The notes beneath the pieces were generated by a model. It was not told where the DNA came from and made no database searches. It saw only the letters and a program-made list of their open reading frames with translations. A stretch of DNA of 64,000 bases, from assembly GCA_050303415.1 (NCBI GenBank), contig JBNLBS010000009.1:79099-143098 (forward strand), in the 5' to 3' direction. Position 1 is the first letter of the stretch. Every line of letters begins with the position of its first letter. The translations under genes and the position numbers were made by a program. Of this stretch, positions 55,629 through 64,000 are shown in pieces. The DNA is from JBNLBS01 sp050303415. GTDB lineage: Bacteria > Pseudomonadota > Gammaproteobacteria > Methylococcales > Methylomonadaceae.

Positions 55629-55929
55629 TTTTTATAACCCGTATGTAAAAAGCAATTGAGGTAGTTGTCTTTATTAGTGTCAAAGCTAAGCTGCTTTTTG
55701 AGGTAGAGGTTAATGTATTTGTTTTCGTAAGTAAAGTTACCAGGTAATAAACTTTGGAGAATGAATTATTTTTACTATATTTCTAAAGAATACTCTGAAT
55801 ATATTGCTTTCACAGATGGTTTGACAAATTCACCCTGAATGAAATCAATTTTTTATAGTTCGTTTCGACCCTGATAAAGGGTTATATCAGAGCATTCTCG
55901 AATCATACTTTTTTACACTAGGCTCAGTT
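55629..55929. other. Divergent intergenic region, nothing recognised
   Basis: 301 AT-rich bases between the DUF3592-like gene and the SPFH lipoprotein gene. Promoters for both are expected here, but I cannot define them. Confidence 0.4.
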
Positions 55930-56739
55930 ATGTTTTTGTATAAAGCGGTTATTGTAATTACCTCAATTCTTTTAATTGGCTGCACCAATCCTTCAACACC
56001 GGCGGGACATGAAGGTTATGTCAAAGAAAATCCCAGAATTTGGGGGACAGGTGGTTTTGTTGGCGTATTAAAAGGACCGGCTAACTATGGCGTTTCGTTA
56101 TGGCGGAATGAAGTGGAAAATGTGGATTTCAGACCGCAAACCTATGGTGAAAGCTTTAATATTTTAACCAGCGATGAATTGAATATTACCTTGCGCTGGC
56201 AGACCATTTTAAAAATTAAACCCAATAGTATTAAAGACGTGGTGGAAAATTATGCCGGACAGGATTTTTATAAACGTTTTATCAAAGAGCCTTTACGGTC
56301 CATGGTCAGAAAGCAGGTTCAAAAAATGGCCAGTCGTGAAGTCAAGCAAAACAGGAATGAAATTGCTGTCGCCGTTATCGAAGAGTTAAAGCAATATTTG
56401 AACAAAACTCCGTTTATTGTCATCTCCGGGGTTGTGGGTAATATAGATTACCCAAAAGTGGTTACCGAAGCGGTAGAAAAAAAGTTGGCGGCCAAACAAT
56501 TGTTGGATGAAAAACAGACCCAGATTGATATCGCCAAAAAGGACGCGGAAATTCGTGTTGAAGAAGCGAAAGGCATCGCTAAAGCCCAGCAAATTATCAA
56601 TTCCACTTTAACCGCCAATTATTTGCAACATGAAGCCATTAATGCACAATTGAAAATGGCGGCATCACCGAATCATACCACGGTTTATATTCCATCCGGT
56701 GCCAATGGAATTCCGTTGATTCACCGGGTGGGTAAATAA
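55930..56739 (+). CDS. SPFH/band 7 (prohibitin-like) lipoprotein
   Basis: 269 residues. The signal peptide ends in a lipobox (LIGC, Cys18), so the protein should be lipid-anchored on the periplasmic side. The mature protein is a band 7 domain (GHEGYVKENPRIWGTGGFVG through VNYPK-type end) followed by a coiled coil of Ala, Lys and Glu (KLAAKQLLDEKQTQIDIAKK, then EAKGIAKAQQIINSTL). SPFH proteins usually have an N-terminal membrane helix; a lipoprotein anchor is less common. It probably assembles into ring-like membrane scaffolds. The next genes on the same strand are an ABC transporter. Confidence 0.85.
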   Translation: MFLYKAVIVITSILLIGCTNPSTPAGHEGYVKENPRIWGTGGFVGVLKGPANYGVSLWRNEVENVDFRPQTYGESFNILTSDELNITLRWQTILKIKPNSIKDVVENYAGQDFYKRFIKEPLRSMVRKQVQKMASREVKQNRNEIAVAVIEELKQYLNKTPFIVISGVVGNIDYPKVVTEAVEKKLAAKQLLDEKQTQIDIAKKDAEIRVEEAKGIAKAQQIINSTLTANYLQHEAINAQLKMAASPNHTTVYIPSGANGIPLIHRVGK

Positions 56740-56820
56740 AAATTTACCGGTTGGTATTTTCAGATTGATGTCATACTTAGATTCAGGTTATGTATCGTTA
56801 GGTAGAAAAGGAATAGGCAA

Positions 56821-57732
56821 TTGTTGATAGAGGTAAATAATTTAACTTTTGAATATCCGGGGTTGCGAGCACTGGATAATATCTCGTTTGCCATTAACAA
56901 AGGCAGTGTTACTGCTCTGGTTGGCCCTAACGGTGCCGGAAAAACTACGTTGTTGCGCTGTTTGGCCGGATTGGAACAGCCGTTAAACGGCACTGTCGCT
57001 ATTGCCGGTATTGATGTTTTGGAACATCCCCGCCTTTGTCATCGTCAAGTCGGTTACTTATCGGATTTCTTCGGCTTGTACGACCGTTTGACAGTTGCCC
57101 AATGTTTGCATTTTGTCGCCAGAGCCCAGGGTATTGCGGCACAGGATTGTCAGCAGGCTATTGTTCGTGTCAGTCAGCAGTTGAATATTTCTGACCGCCT
57201 TAAAAGCCGACCGTCGGAACTGTCCAGAGGCCTGCGTCAGCGTGTCGCAATTGCCCAGGCCATTATCCATCAGCCCAAAGTGTTGTTATTGGATGAACCG
57301 GCCTCAGGTCTGGATCCTGAGGCCAGACATTCATTGGCAGAGCTTTTTTTACAATTGCAGCAGCAAGGCATGACCTTGATTGTTTCCTCCCATATTTTGG
57401 CGGAACTTGAAGCCTATTCAAGCGATATGCTGATCCTAAGAGAGGGACAAGTGGTTGAGCAGGTTGAGATTAAACATAAAGTAAAGCAGCTAAAACAATT
57501 CAAGCTCGTGTTAACAAAAGCGAATGAACGGTTACGCTCACTTCTGGCCGATTTCACGCCTTTATCACAATTGCAAATTAATGGTGCTCAAGCTACTTTT
57601 CAGTTGAACGGCGATCTGTCGGTACAGCATGAATTGTTAAAATTATTGCTGCAGAATGACTTGCCTGTCTGTGAATTTTCTGTGCTGTCGGCGAATTTAC
57701 AAGACGCTTATTTAAGTACGGTGAAACAATGA
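56821..57732 (+). CDS. ABC transporter ATP-binding protein (ABC-2 type partner)
   Basis: 303 residues. Walker A is GPNGAGKTT, the signature is LSRGLRQRVAIAQAI, and Walker B is KVLLLDEPASGLDPEAR. This is the class paired with ABC-2 permeases for export or membrane remodelling. The start is TTG with AAGGA upstream; a second TTG follows at once. It overlaps the permease gene by 4 bases (ATGA), so the two are translationally coupled. Substrate is unknown. Confidence 0.92.
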   Translation: MLIEVNNLTFEYPGLRALDNISFAINKGSVTALVGPNGAGKTTLLRCLAGLEQPLNGTVAIAGIDVLEHPRLCHRQVGYLSDFFGLYDRLTVAQCLHFVARAQGIAAQDCQQAIVRVSQQLNISDRLKSRPSELSRGLRQRVAIAQAIIHQPKVLLLDEPASGLDPEARHSLAELFLQLQQQGMTLIVSSHILAELEAYSSDMLILREGQVVEQVEIKHKVKQLKQFKLVLTKANERLRSLLADFTPLSQLQINGAQATFQLNGDLSVQHELLKLLLQNDLPVCEFSVLSANLQDAYLSTVKQ

Positions 57733-59030
57733 ATCCTGAATTTCAACGCTATCTTTATTTGGATTTCTCCGTTGCGCGTTTGATAGGAATGCCTTCTTTT
57801 CTGCTCATTGTCTTCGCATTAACTTTTTTAATCGACAATAAAAGCTTTGCCGAGGCAACAGCCAATACGGCTATCGGTTTATATATTGCTATTGTTTTGT
57901 TTTGGGGAGCAAAACAGTCATCAGAATCCATCTATGATGAAATTCGGAACAACACCTGGGATCTGCAAAAAACCTCGGCCCTGTCTCCGTGGAGCCTGGC
58001 CTGGGGGAAATTATTCGGCAGCACGTTATTTAACTGGTATGGCGGTTTGCTTTGCCTGATCATGTATACGCTGGCCAGCAGCAATTCAGATTACTTAACA
58101 CTGACTTGGGTCTATGCACTAAGCTGTGGATTGTTGGCTCAGGCTGTAAGTTTACAAATTAGCCTGTTTGCATTGCGCCGGAAGCAGGCTTTGAATAGCG
58201 GAGTCAATTATTTGTTCGCTTTATGCGCCTTGTTTATTATTATGCCGCTGATGTTTGAAATTGATGAGTTTTTTACTCAGAGTATCATCTGGTACGGAGA
58301 AAGATATAATCAAGCCTATTTCAATCTGCTCGCTCTACTCATTTGCTGTGCTTGGGTCATTATCGGCATTTATCGTTTATTATCCGAAGAACTGCGTATT
58401 CGTTCTTTGCCTATCGCCTGGGTTTTATTTATCGCTTTTTCGACATTCTATATCTCAGGTTTTGTTCTATATGAACAACCCGAACAAAAAGGCTGGCTGG
58501 CCATTGCATTGATGGTGGAATTTGCCTTATGTGTTAGCCTGAATTATCTCTTGCTGTTTGTGGATAGTAATAATCCGATGCAATTTAAAAAATTAGCGTT
58601 GTATTTTCAACAACAGCAATGGGTTAGGTTTGCGCAAGAGTTGCCTTGTTGGTTGATCAATGTTGTGTTGGCATTACCGGCAATGATTATTTTAACCGCC
58701 TTATTGCCGGTAGAAAAAATGGATGAAATTTATTTCTATCCGCTGGTCATATTCCTATTATTATTAAGAGATATGGGGATTTTGCTGTTTTTTAGTTATG
58801 CGGCAAATCCAAAAAGAGCAATCAGTTTAACGGTACTTTATCTAGTTTGCTTATATGGATTATTGCCGTCTATTTTTTTAGCTTTGGATGTCGATGCAAT
58901 AGCCGCCGTAATATTGCCATTACTCAATGCTAATATGAGCTTGGCGATTGTTTATGCAGCCATTCAAGCTAGTTTTATTGGCTTTTTGTTATTTCAGCGT
59001 TGGCAGAACAGGGTTACAGTCAGTAATTAA
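57729..59030 (+). CDS. ABC-2 type transporter permease
   Basis: 433 residues and about eleven hydrophobic segments. The cytoplasmic motif near residues 65-95 (SSESIYDEIRNNTWDLQKTS, then ALSPWSLAWGKLFGSTLFNW) is typical of ABC-2 permeases. It forms the membrane half of the exporter with the preceding ATPase. There is no duplicated or extra domain. Confidence 0.85.
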   Translation: MNPEFQRYLYLDFSVARLIGMPSFLLIVFALTFLIDNKSFAEATANTAIGLYIAIVLFWGAKQSSESIYDEIRNNTWDLQKTSALSPWSLAWGKLFGSTLFNWYGGLLCLIMYTLASSNSDYLTLTWVYALSCGLLAQAVSLQISLFALRRKQALNSGVNYLFALCALFIIMPLMFEIDEFFTQSIIWYGERYNQAYFNLLALLICCAWVIIGIYRLLSEELRIRSLPIAWVLFIAFSTFYISGFVLYEQPEQKGWLAIALMVEFALCVSLNYLLLFVDSNNPMQFKKLALYFQQQQWVRFAQELPCWLINVVLALPAMIILTALLPVEKMDEIYFYPLVIFLLLLRDMGILLFFSYAANPKRAISLTVLYLVCLYGLLPSIFLALDVDAIAAVILPLLNANMSLAIVYAAIQASFIGFLLFQRWQNRVTVSN

Positions 59031-59065
59031 GAACTATTTAATTGGTGGACGATAGGGGAGGGGTA

Positions 59066-60424
59066 ATGACTGAGGCAGAAAATAATTTAACCGTATCGAA
59101 TGATGAAATATTGTCGTTAAAAGACTATATTCATCAGAAAAATACCGCTGTTTTAACTGTAATGTTCACCGATATAAAGGGTTTTACCGAAATTACCGAA
59201 AAAAAAGGTGAGCAGGCAGCATCTAAGTTGCGAAAGCAGCATGACGAATTAATGTTAGATATTATTCAGCGAGATCAAGCCGGTTTAGTGATTAAATTCA
59301 TCGGTGATGCCGTCATGGCGGTCTTTTCCGAACCCAGTGTGGCTGTCGAAAGAGCACTTATGATTCAACAAAGGTTTGTCGAATTTAATGCAGCCAATCC
59401 CGAACTGGATGATATTAATGTTCGTATCGGTATGCATATGGGGCAAGTTGCTGTTAATGACAACGTTGAAGTGGATGTTTTTGGCCGTCATGTCAATCGC
59501 GCCTCCCGCATAGAGAGTCTGGCAAATGGCGGCCAGATTTTTTTAGGTTTTTCAGTGTTTGATAGCGCCAAGGGTTGGCTTAATAATCAGAAACATCTGA
59601 TTTGGCAATCGCATGGGCACTATTATGTGAAAGGGATTAACGAGCCAATCGAGATTTATGAAGTGATTGACTCAAAAATGGGAAAGCCTAGAGCACCGTT
59701 ACATGCCCGTAAAAAAAGATCCGTACCGGGGGTGTTAATAACATTATCCCTGATTGTGTTAACCGCAGCGATTACTGCTGCGATTTTTTTCTATCAACAA
59801 ACCGAAGTGTGGTTTTTAAATTTTTATCCGGAGAAAATGATTCTGGATCATCATAAACGGATCGTGTTAACAGGTGATAAAAAAGATGAAGCGCGCTTAG
59901 TAAAGGATCCGATTTCTGCCGGTAAACATATCGTGCATTATGCAATTACCGATTCTGTCCGCTATTATGCGGAAGTTGATATTCAGTACGGCAAAAATAA
60001 TTTAAAACCAAAATTTATAGAGTTGCGTTTGCCTACGCTCAATAACCGGCTCAGTTTGACTGAGGAACGCAATGAGGCGACGAAACAGAAGTCGTTTAAT
60101 TACTTTTTATATTCAAACACCGGTGAGAAAATCAACTATCAAGCGGATTTGGAATTGACGCTAAGCAATCAGGTTGATGAACAAGATAAAGATCTCAGTC
60201 ATGATCAATTATCCGGTGTACTTAAAATCAACGATCGGCTGATCAAATTGGGGCCGGTCGAGCAGAAGCATCGTTTTTCAGCGACAAGGTCGACACGGGT
60301 ACAACCGGTTTTAATTTATGAAGATGAATATCATGCGTATTACTATCAGTATTATGTGTATAAGACCACGTTTGATGTGACTTTGTTAGCTAAGTTTAAG
60401 CCTGTTAACTTAAACAATGATTAA
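59066..60424 (+). CDS. Membrane-anchored class III adenylate/guanylate cyclase
   Basis: The catalytic domain is at the N-terminus (about residues 28-190): FTDIKGFTEITEKKGEQAAS has the first metal Asp, VIKFIGDAVMAVFSEP the second Asp and a Lys, and DVFGRHVNRASRIESLANGG the transition-state region. A membrane helix (about 228-248) is followed by a beta-rich domain of ~200 residues that should face the periplasm. Thus the order is the reverse of most sensor cyclases. ATG 59066 is chosen because a strong purine-rich ribosome-binding site (GGGGAGGGG) precedes it; the upstream start would include that site. It lies 35 bases after the ABC permease and is probably in the same operon. Confidence 0.88.
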   Translation: MTEAENNLTVSNDEILSLKDYIHQKNTAVLTVMFTDIKGFTEITEKKGEQAASKLRKQHDELMLDIIQRDQAGLVIKFIGDAVMAVFSEPSVAVERALMIQQRFVEFNAANPELDDINVRIGMHMGQVAVNDNVEVDVFGRHVNRASRIESLANGGQIFLGFSVFDSAKGWLNNQKHLIWQSHGHYYVKGINEPIEIYEVIDSKMGKPRAPLHARKKRSVPGVLITLSLIVLTAAITAAIFFYQQTEVWFLNFYPEKMILDHHKRIVLTGDKKDEARLVKDPISAGKHIVHYAITDSVRYYAEVDIQYGKNNLKPKFIELRLPTLNNRLSLTEERNEATKQKSFNYFLYSNTGEKINYQADLELTLSNQVDEQDKDLSHDQLSGVLKINDRLIKLGPVEQKHRFSATRSTRVQPVLIYEDEYHAYYYQYYVYKTTFDVTLLAKFKPVNLNND

Positions 60425-60471
60425 AACATAGCTTGGAAGTCGTTTTGCTAACGTAAAGGGGGAATGAAAAA

Positions 60472-61386
60472 ATGCACAGTTGTCGAATAATTTTGCTGGC
60501 TGTTTTGTTCGGTTTTAGTTCGCCCAATTATGCTGAATGCCAAAATAAACGAGTAAAGGTTCAGGTTTTGGGATCAGGCGGACCTGAACTAAACGATGGC
60601 AGGGCATCGAGTTCGTATCTGGTCTGGCTGAATGATAAAGCGGTCATTATGATCGATGCCGGATCGGGTAGCAGTTTAAATTATGAAAAAAGCGGGGCAA
60701 AACTGAATGACCTGGAGGTGGTTGCCTTTACTCATTTTCATGTTGATCATAGTGCTGATTTTCCCGCTTTGGTCAAAGCATTTTATTTTTCCGGGCGGGC
60801 AAAAGACTTGAGTGTTATAGGGCCTGAAGGCAATGAATATTTGCCTTCCGCATCGGATTTTATTCAAAGACTATTTGCTAAAAATGGGCTTTATCCCTAT
60901 TTGCAGGGATATGTGTCTTCAAGTGAAAAAAATCTTTTTAAATTAAATGCTTATGATGTTCAGTTGGCAACACATCAGGTTAAGACAATTTATCAAACTG
61001 CAGACTATAAACTGGATGCTATTCCCGTTCATCACGGACCATTACCGGCCGTCGCCTGGCGCGTACGTGCCCGAGGCTGTTCAGTGGTTTTCTCCGGGGA
61101 TTTGAGTAATCGCTATGACACCTTGAGTCGGTTGGCGGATAAAGCAGATTTATTAGTAGCACATCATGCAATTTCTGAAAAACATTCAGGTCAGGGTCGA
61201 CATTTACATATGCCGCCATCTGAAATTGGAAAAATTGCACAACAAGCTGGGGTAAAGAAGCTCGTCCTGTCACATCGAATGCGACGCACCTTAGGGCAGG
61301 AAAAAAAATCAACACGGATTATTAACCAATATTATAAAGGTCCCGTTTTTTTTGCTGATGATTTGGAGGTTTTTGAAATTCGATAA
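60472..61386 (+). CDS. Exported metallo-beta-lactamase-fold hydrolase
   Basis: 304 residues with a signal peptide (IILLAVLFGFSSPNYA-EC). The metal-binding motif is THFHVDH at about residue 85-91, followed by later ligands in HHGPLPAVAW, FSGDLS and LSHRM. It resembles the RNase Z/arylsulfatase-like branch of the fold; the export signal argues against a tRNA-processing role. The substrate is unknown. It follows the cyclase gene by 47 bases and may be part of the same transcript. Confidence 0.85.
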   Translation: MHSCRIILLAVLFGFSSPNYAECQNKRVKVQVLGSGGPELNDGRASSSYLVWLNDKAVIMIDAGSGSSLNYEKSGAKLNDLEVVAFTHFHVDHSADFPALVKAFYFSGRAKDLSVIGPEGNEYLPSASDFIQRLFAKNGLYPYLQGYVSSSEKNLFKLNAYDVQLATHQVKTIYQTADYKLDAIPVHHGPLPAVAWRVRARGCSVVFSGDLSNRYDTLSRLADKADLLVAHHAISEKHSGQGRHLHMPPSEIGKIAQQAGVKKLVLSHRMRRTLGQEKKSTRIINQYYKGPVFFADDLEVFEIR

Positions 61387-61694
61387 GTTGAATCAGTAGA
61401 CTGAATGGTCATAAAAATAAGGCAATTTAAATCGCAAAGCGACTTGTCTAGCCAAACAATCTGACGATGGAAAAATACATTTTATTGTCTCAAATCAGCC
61501 TGGCAATTTCTCTAAACCATTGCTCAGAGCAGCAAAAATTTATTTTTAATAAATTTAATCAACCTTAATTATCTAAAGCGCGTAAAATACGACCCTTTTT
61601 TCAAAACCTTACACTCATACTGGGCCGGCTTGTTAATGACTCTATTTTTAACAGGTATAAAGGTTGTTCCGGTATGCTTCTATCTGGATAAAAC
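61387..61694. other. Intergenic region upstream of ybiT
   Basis: 308 bases with no ORF or clear hairpin. The ybiT promoter should lie here, but no -35/-10 pair is convincing. Confidence 0.4.
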
Positions 61695-63284
61695 ATGCTT
61701 ACAACCGCAAATATCACCATGCAATTTGGCGCCAAGCCGTTATTTGAAGACGTATCTGTTAAATTTACCGACGGTAACCGTTATGGCCTGATTGGCGCTA
61801 ATGGATGCGGAAAATCAACTTTTATGAAAATCCTGGGCGGCGATTTGGAGCCCAGTGCAGGAAATGTCTCTAAAGACCCGCATCAACGTATCGGTAAACT
61901 CAAACAGGATCAGTTTGCTTACGAACAATACAGCGTACTCGATACTGTGATTATGGGGCATGAGGAATTGTGGGCAGTTAAATCAGAGCGAGATGCAATT
62001 TATGCCAATCCGGAAATGACCGAAGAAGACGGTATGCGCGCTGCAGATCTTGAATCTGAATTTGCCGAAATGGATGGCTACACAGCAGAAGCAAGGGCGG
62101 GAGAATTGTTGGCTGGTGTGGGTATTGCGATCGAGCAGCATTACGGCCCGATGAGCGAAATTGCACCGGGCTGGAAATTACGGGTGCTACTGGCGCAAGT
62201 GCTGTTTTCCGATCCGGATATTATGTTGCTGGACGAACCTACCAACAATCTGGATATTAACACCATTCGCTGGCTGGAAAGCGTATTAAACGAACGTAAC
62301 AGTACCATGATTATCATCTCGCATGATCGTCATTTTCTGAACAGTGTGTGCAGTCATATGGCGGATTTGGATTATGGTGAAATTCGTCTTTACCCCGGTT
62401 CCTACGATGCATATATGACGGCTGCCACGCAAGCGATGGAGCGACTACAGGCCGACAATGCGAAAAAGAAGGCGCAGATTGCTCAATTGAATGCTTTTGT
62501 CAGTCGTTTCTCCGCCAACGCATCAAAATCCAAACAAGCGACTTCCCGTGCCAAACAAATTGATAAGATTGAGTTGGCCGAAATAAAGCCTTCCAGTCGA
62601 AAAAATCCATTTATCCGTTTTGATCAGGATAAAAAACTGCATCGTTTGGCTTTAGAAGTGGAGGGGTTGGGTAAAAGTTTTGATGAAGAACTATTTAGCG
62701 GACTCGACTTAATGCTTGAAGTAGGCGAACGTGTTGCGATTATCGGCCCGAACGGCATAGGTAAAACCACCTTATTAAAGTGTTTGGTGGGTGACATAGA
62801 GCCAACTGCCGGTAAAGTAAAATGGTCAGAAAACGCGCAAATTGGCTATTATGCTCAGGATCATGCGGCAGAGTTTGAAGAAAAGAAAAAATTACTGGAG
62901 TGGATGGGACAGTGGGGTCAGCCTAGCGACGATGAACAGAAAATCCGCGGCACCCTGGGGTGTCTGTTATTTTCACAGGATGATATTAACAAAACTGTTA
63001 ATGTTTTGTCCGGTGGTGAGCAGGGGCGTATGTTGTTTGGCAAGTTGATGCTGCAACGTGCCAACATAATGGTAATGGATGAACCCACCAACCATCTGGA
63101 TATGGAATCCATAGAATCGCTCAACCTGGCGCTGGAAAATTACCCCGGCACGCTGATCTTTGTCAGCCATGATCGTGAATTTGTTTCCTCCCTGGCCACC
63201 CGTATCCTGGAACTGACACCCACAGGCATAGTGGATTTCAGGGGGAGTTATGACGATTACTTGCGCAGTCAGGAAATAGAGTAA
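61695..63284 (+). CDS. ybiT: ABC-F family translation factor YbiT
   Basis: 529 residues, two ABC domains, no membrane part. The first has GANGCGKST and [10 protein letters not shown], the second [24 protein letters not shown] and [10 protein letters not shown] linker of about 80 residues (P-site tRNA-interaction motif region) joins them. The N-terminus [20 protein letters not shown] and overall length are those of YbiT rather than EttA or Uup. It should act on stalled ribosomes in the cytoplasm. A single gene with a strong hairpin after the stop. Confidence 0.92.
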   Translation: MLTTANITMQFGAKPLFEDVSVKFTDGNRYGLIGANGCGKSTFMKILGGDLEPSAGNVSKDPHQRIGKLKQDQFAYEQYSVLDTVIMGHEELWAVKSERDAIYANPEMTEEDGMRAADLESEFAEMDGYTAEARAGELLAGVGIAIEQHYGPMSEIAPGWKLRVLLAQVLFSDPDIMLLDEPTNNLDINTIRWLESVLNERNSTMIIISHDRHFLNSVCSHMADLDYGEIRLYPGSYDAYMTAATQAMERLQADNAKKKAQIAQLNAFVSRFSANASKSKQATSRAKQIDKIELAEIKPSSRKNPFIRFDQDKKLHRLALEVEGLGKSFDEELFSGLDLMLEVGERVAIIGPNGIGKTTLLKCLVGDIEPTAGKVKWSENAQIGYYAQDHAAEFEEKKKLLEWMGQWGQPSDDEQKIRGTLGCLLFSQDDINKTVNVLSGGEQGRMLFGKLMLQRANIMVMDEPTNHLDMESIESLNLALENYPGTLIFVSHDREFVSSLATRILELTPTGIVDFRGSYDDYLRSQEIE

Positions 63285-63623
63285 ATAGAAAATTTATGTG
63301 AAATAGGCTTGGTTATTGACTGGCCTATTTCACAATAAAATTAATAACATAATGTCTAGCAAGCTGCTTTGATACTCTGATATTTAGATCACAGTATAAA
63401 AATAAAAATGTGATAGCTATCCCAGATTGGTATTTAGGTGCTTTTATTAAGGAAATTTATCGATACAATCGGCTGAACTTAATCGTTATTTTTGGTTTTT
63501 TGAATTTAGCAAAATCCAGGTTTTGTGTTTAGAAGAATTCAACTAACTGCAGAAAATTTTCATTCATTTAATTCTTTTATCATGTTCAAAACAGCGCCGT
63601 TTGTATTTTAGGGACCGTTAAAT
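63285..63623. other. Intergenic region between ybiT and the RHS-type gene
   Basis: 339 AT-rich bases: the ybiT hairpin at 63298-63333, then no ORF, then AGGGA at 63610-63614 as the ribosome-binding site of the last gene. Confidence 0.5.
63298..63333 (+). terminator. Perfect 11-bp hairpin after ybiT
   Basis: GTGAAATAGGC and GCCTATTTCAC are exact complements around a 14-base loop, starting 13 bases past the ybiT stop. It is followed by AATAAAATT, a weak U content. Confidence 0.65.
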
Positions 63624-64000
63624 ATGAAAAAAATAATTGGAATAGCATTGATTCTTTATTCATCATGTTGTTTTAGTTTAAGTTGGACCACTTTCGTTGA
63701 TTCGCATGCTGAAGCTTTAAATGGGTGCGCAAGCGTACGGAATATGTTTAAGAGATCTTATGAATGTAAATTTATTTATCCCTTATGGAAAAGCAAATGG
63801 CTAGCAGCTTACGCATCAGCAGGCAGTGGCGTTTATTATATATATTATTTTAAATATACCTGTAAAACCAACGAAAAGATGGTGGATGGTGTTTGCCAGC
63901 CAATCATTGAAAAACCATCAAAACCTAAAAATCAGGGTTGTCCAGCCTCATGTTCAGGCATTGGCAATCCCGCCAATGCCTCCAACGGCAACAAATACCA
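63624..64000 (+). CDS. N-terminus of a secreted RHS-repeat-type protein, 3' end outside window
   Basis: The frame is open from ATG 63624 to the last base (125 codons). AGGGA lies about 9 bases upstream. A signal peptide (KKIIGIALILYSSCCFSLSW) is followed by a Cys-rich segment and a Lys/Pro linker. The last visible part, GCPASCSGIGNPANASNGNK, closely resembles the stretch that opens RHS-repeat proteins (DUF6531-type, GNPxNxATGxK). Such proteins are large, with a YD-repeat shell and often a variable C-terminal toxin. Only the start is here, so the toxin type, length and intactness are unknown. Confidence 0.68.
   Translation, partial: MKKIIGIALILYSSCCFSLSWTTFVDSHAEALNGCASVRNMFKRSYECKFIYPLWKSKWLAAYASAGSGVYYIYYFKYTCKTNEKMVDGVCQPIIEKPSKPKNQGCPASCSGIGNPANASNGNKY

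Overview
The window looks like part of a gammaproteobacterial chromosome. The best anchors are conserved gammaproteobacterial gene orders: LysM protein-dprA-smg-topA-tsaC on one strand facing def-fmt-rsmB-DUF4390-ntrY-ntrX, then rplM-rpsI, and glnE-ilvE-waaF-waaC. A relative of the aerobic methanotrophs (Methylococcales) is my guess from the overall style of the gene set, but no methane-oxidation gene is present and the placement is inference.

Layout. 1-5.9 kb is a visibly AT-rich glycan island: a multi-membrane GT-C/TPR-like protein cut by the window edge, two GT2 and two GT4 glycosyltransferases. It ends at an IS3-family fossil (about 6.0-6.1 kb) and an intact IS3-family element (6238-7496). 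7.5-11.8 kb is a nitrogen-control block: amtB divergent from ntrB-ntrC, with a readable sigma-54 promoter for each side and a full NtrC palindrome between them. 12.4-16.1 kb holds a GlxA/AraC-type regulator, a HypX-like CO-ligand synthase fused to a complete hemerythrin domain, and a small His/Cys-rich protein. 16.6-22 kb holds an Slp lipoprotein and a module of PstS-like binding protein, beta-barrel and GGDEF/EAL sensor. 22.1-23.2 kb is a class I terpene synthase. 23.4-29.3 kb is glnE, ilvE and two LPS heptosyltransferases.

29.4-47.4 kb is mostly housekeeping: a RoxA/MauG-like dihaem cytochrome, tsaC, topA, smg, dprA (with an apparent CTG start), a LysM protein, def, fmt, rsmB, DUF4390, the NtrY/NtrX pair (NtrX lacks the residues needed to drive sigma-54), rplM, rpsI and a polyphosphate:AMP phosphotransferase. 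47.4-61.4 kb is accessory: a membrane/spermidine-synthase-like fusion, a duplicated cache-like soluble sensor, a DUF2927 protein, an SPFH lipoprotein, an ABC-2 transporter, a membrane-anchored class III nucleotide cyclase and a secreted metallo-beta-lactamase-fold protein. 61.7-63.3 kb is the ABC-F protein YbiT. The last 377 bases are the secreted N-terminus of what appears to be an RHS-repeat (polymorphic toxin-type) protein, cut by the window end.

Nitrogen theme: AmtB imports ammonium, NtrB/NtrC senses and activates sigma-54 promoters, GlnE adenylylates glutamine synthetase, and NtrY/NtrX is a second pair, so four nitrogen-related loci lie within 37 kb. The most novel-looking item is the HypX-hemerythrin fusion, found without any hydrogenase or hyp gene in view. 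I saw no tRNA, rRNA or CRISPR array.
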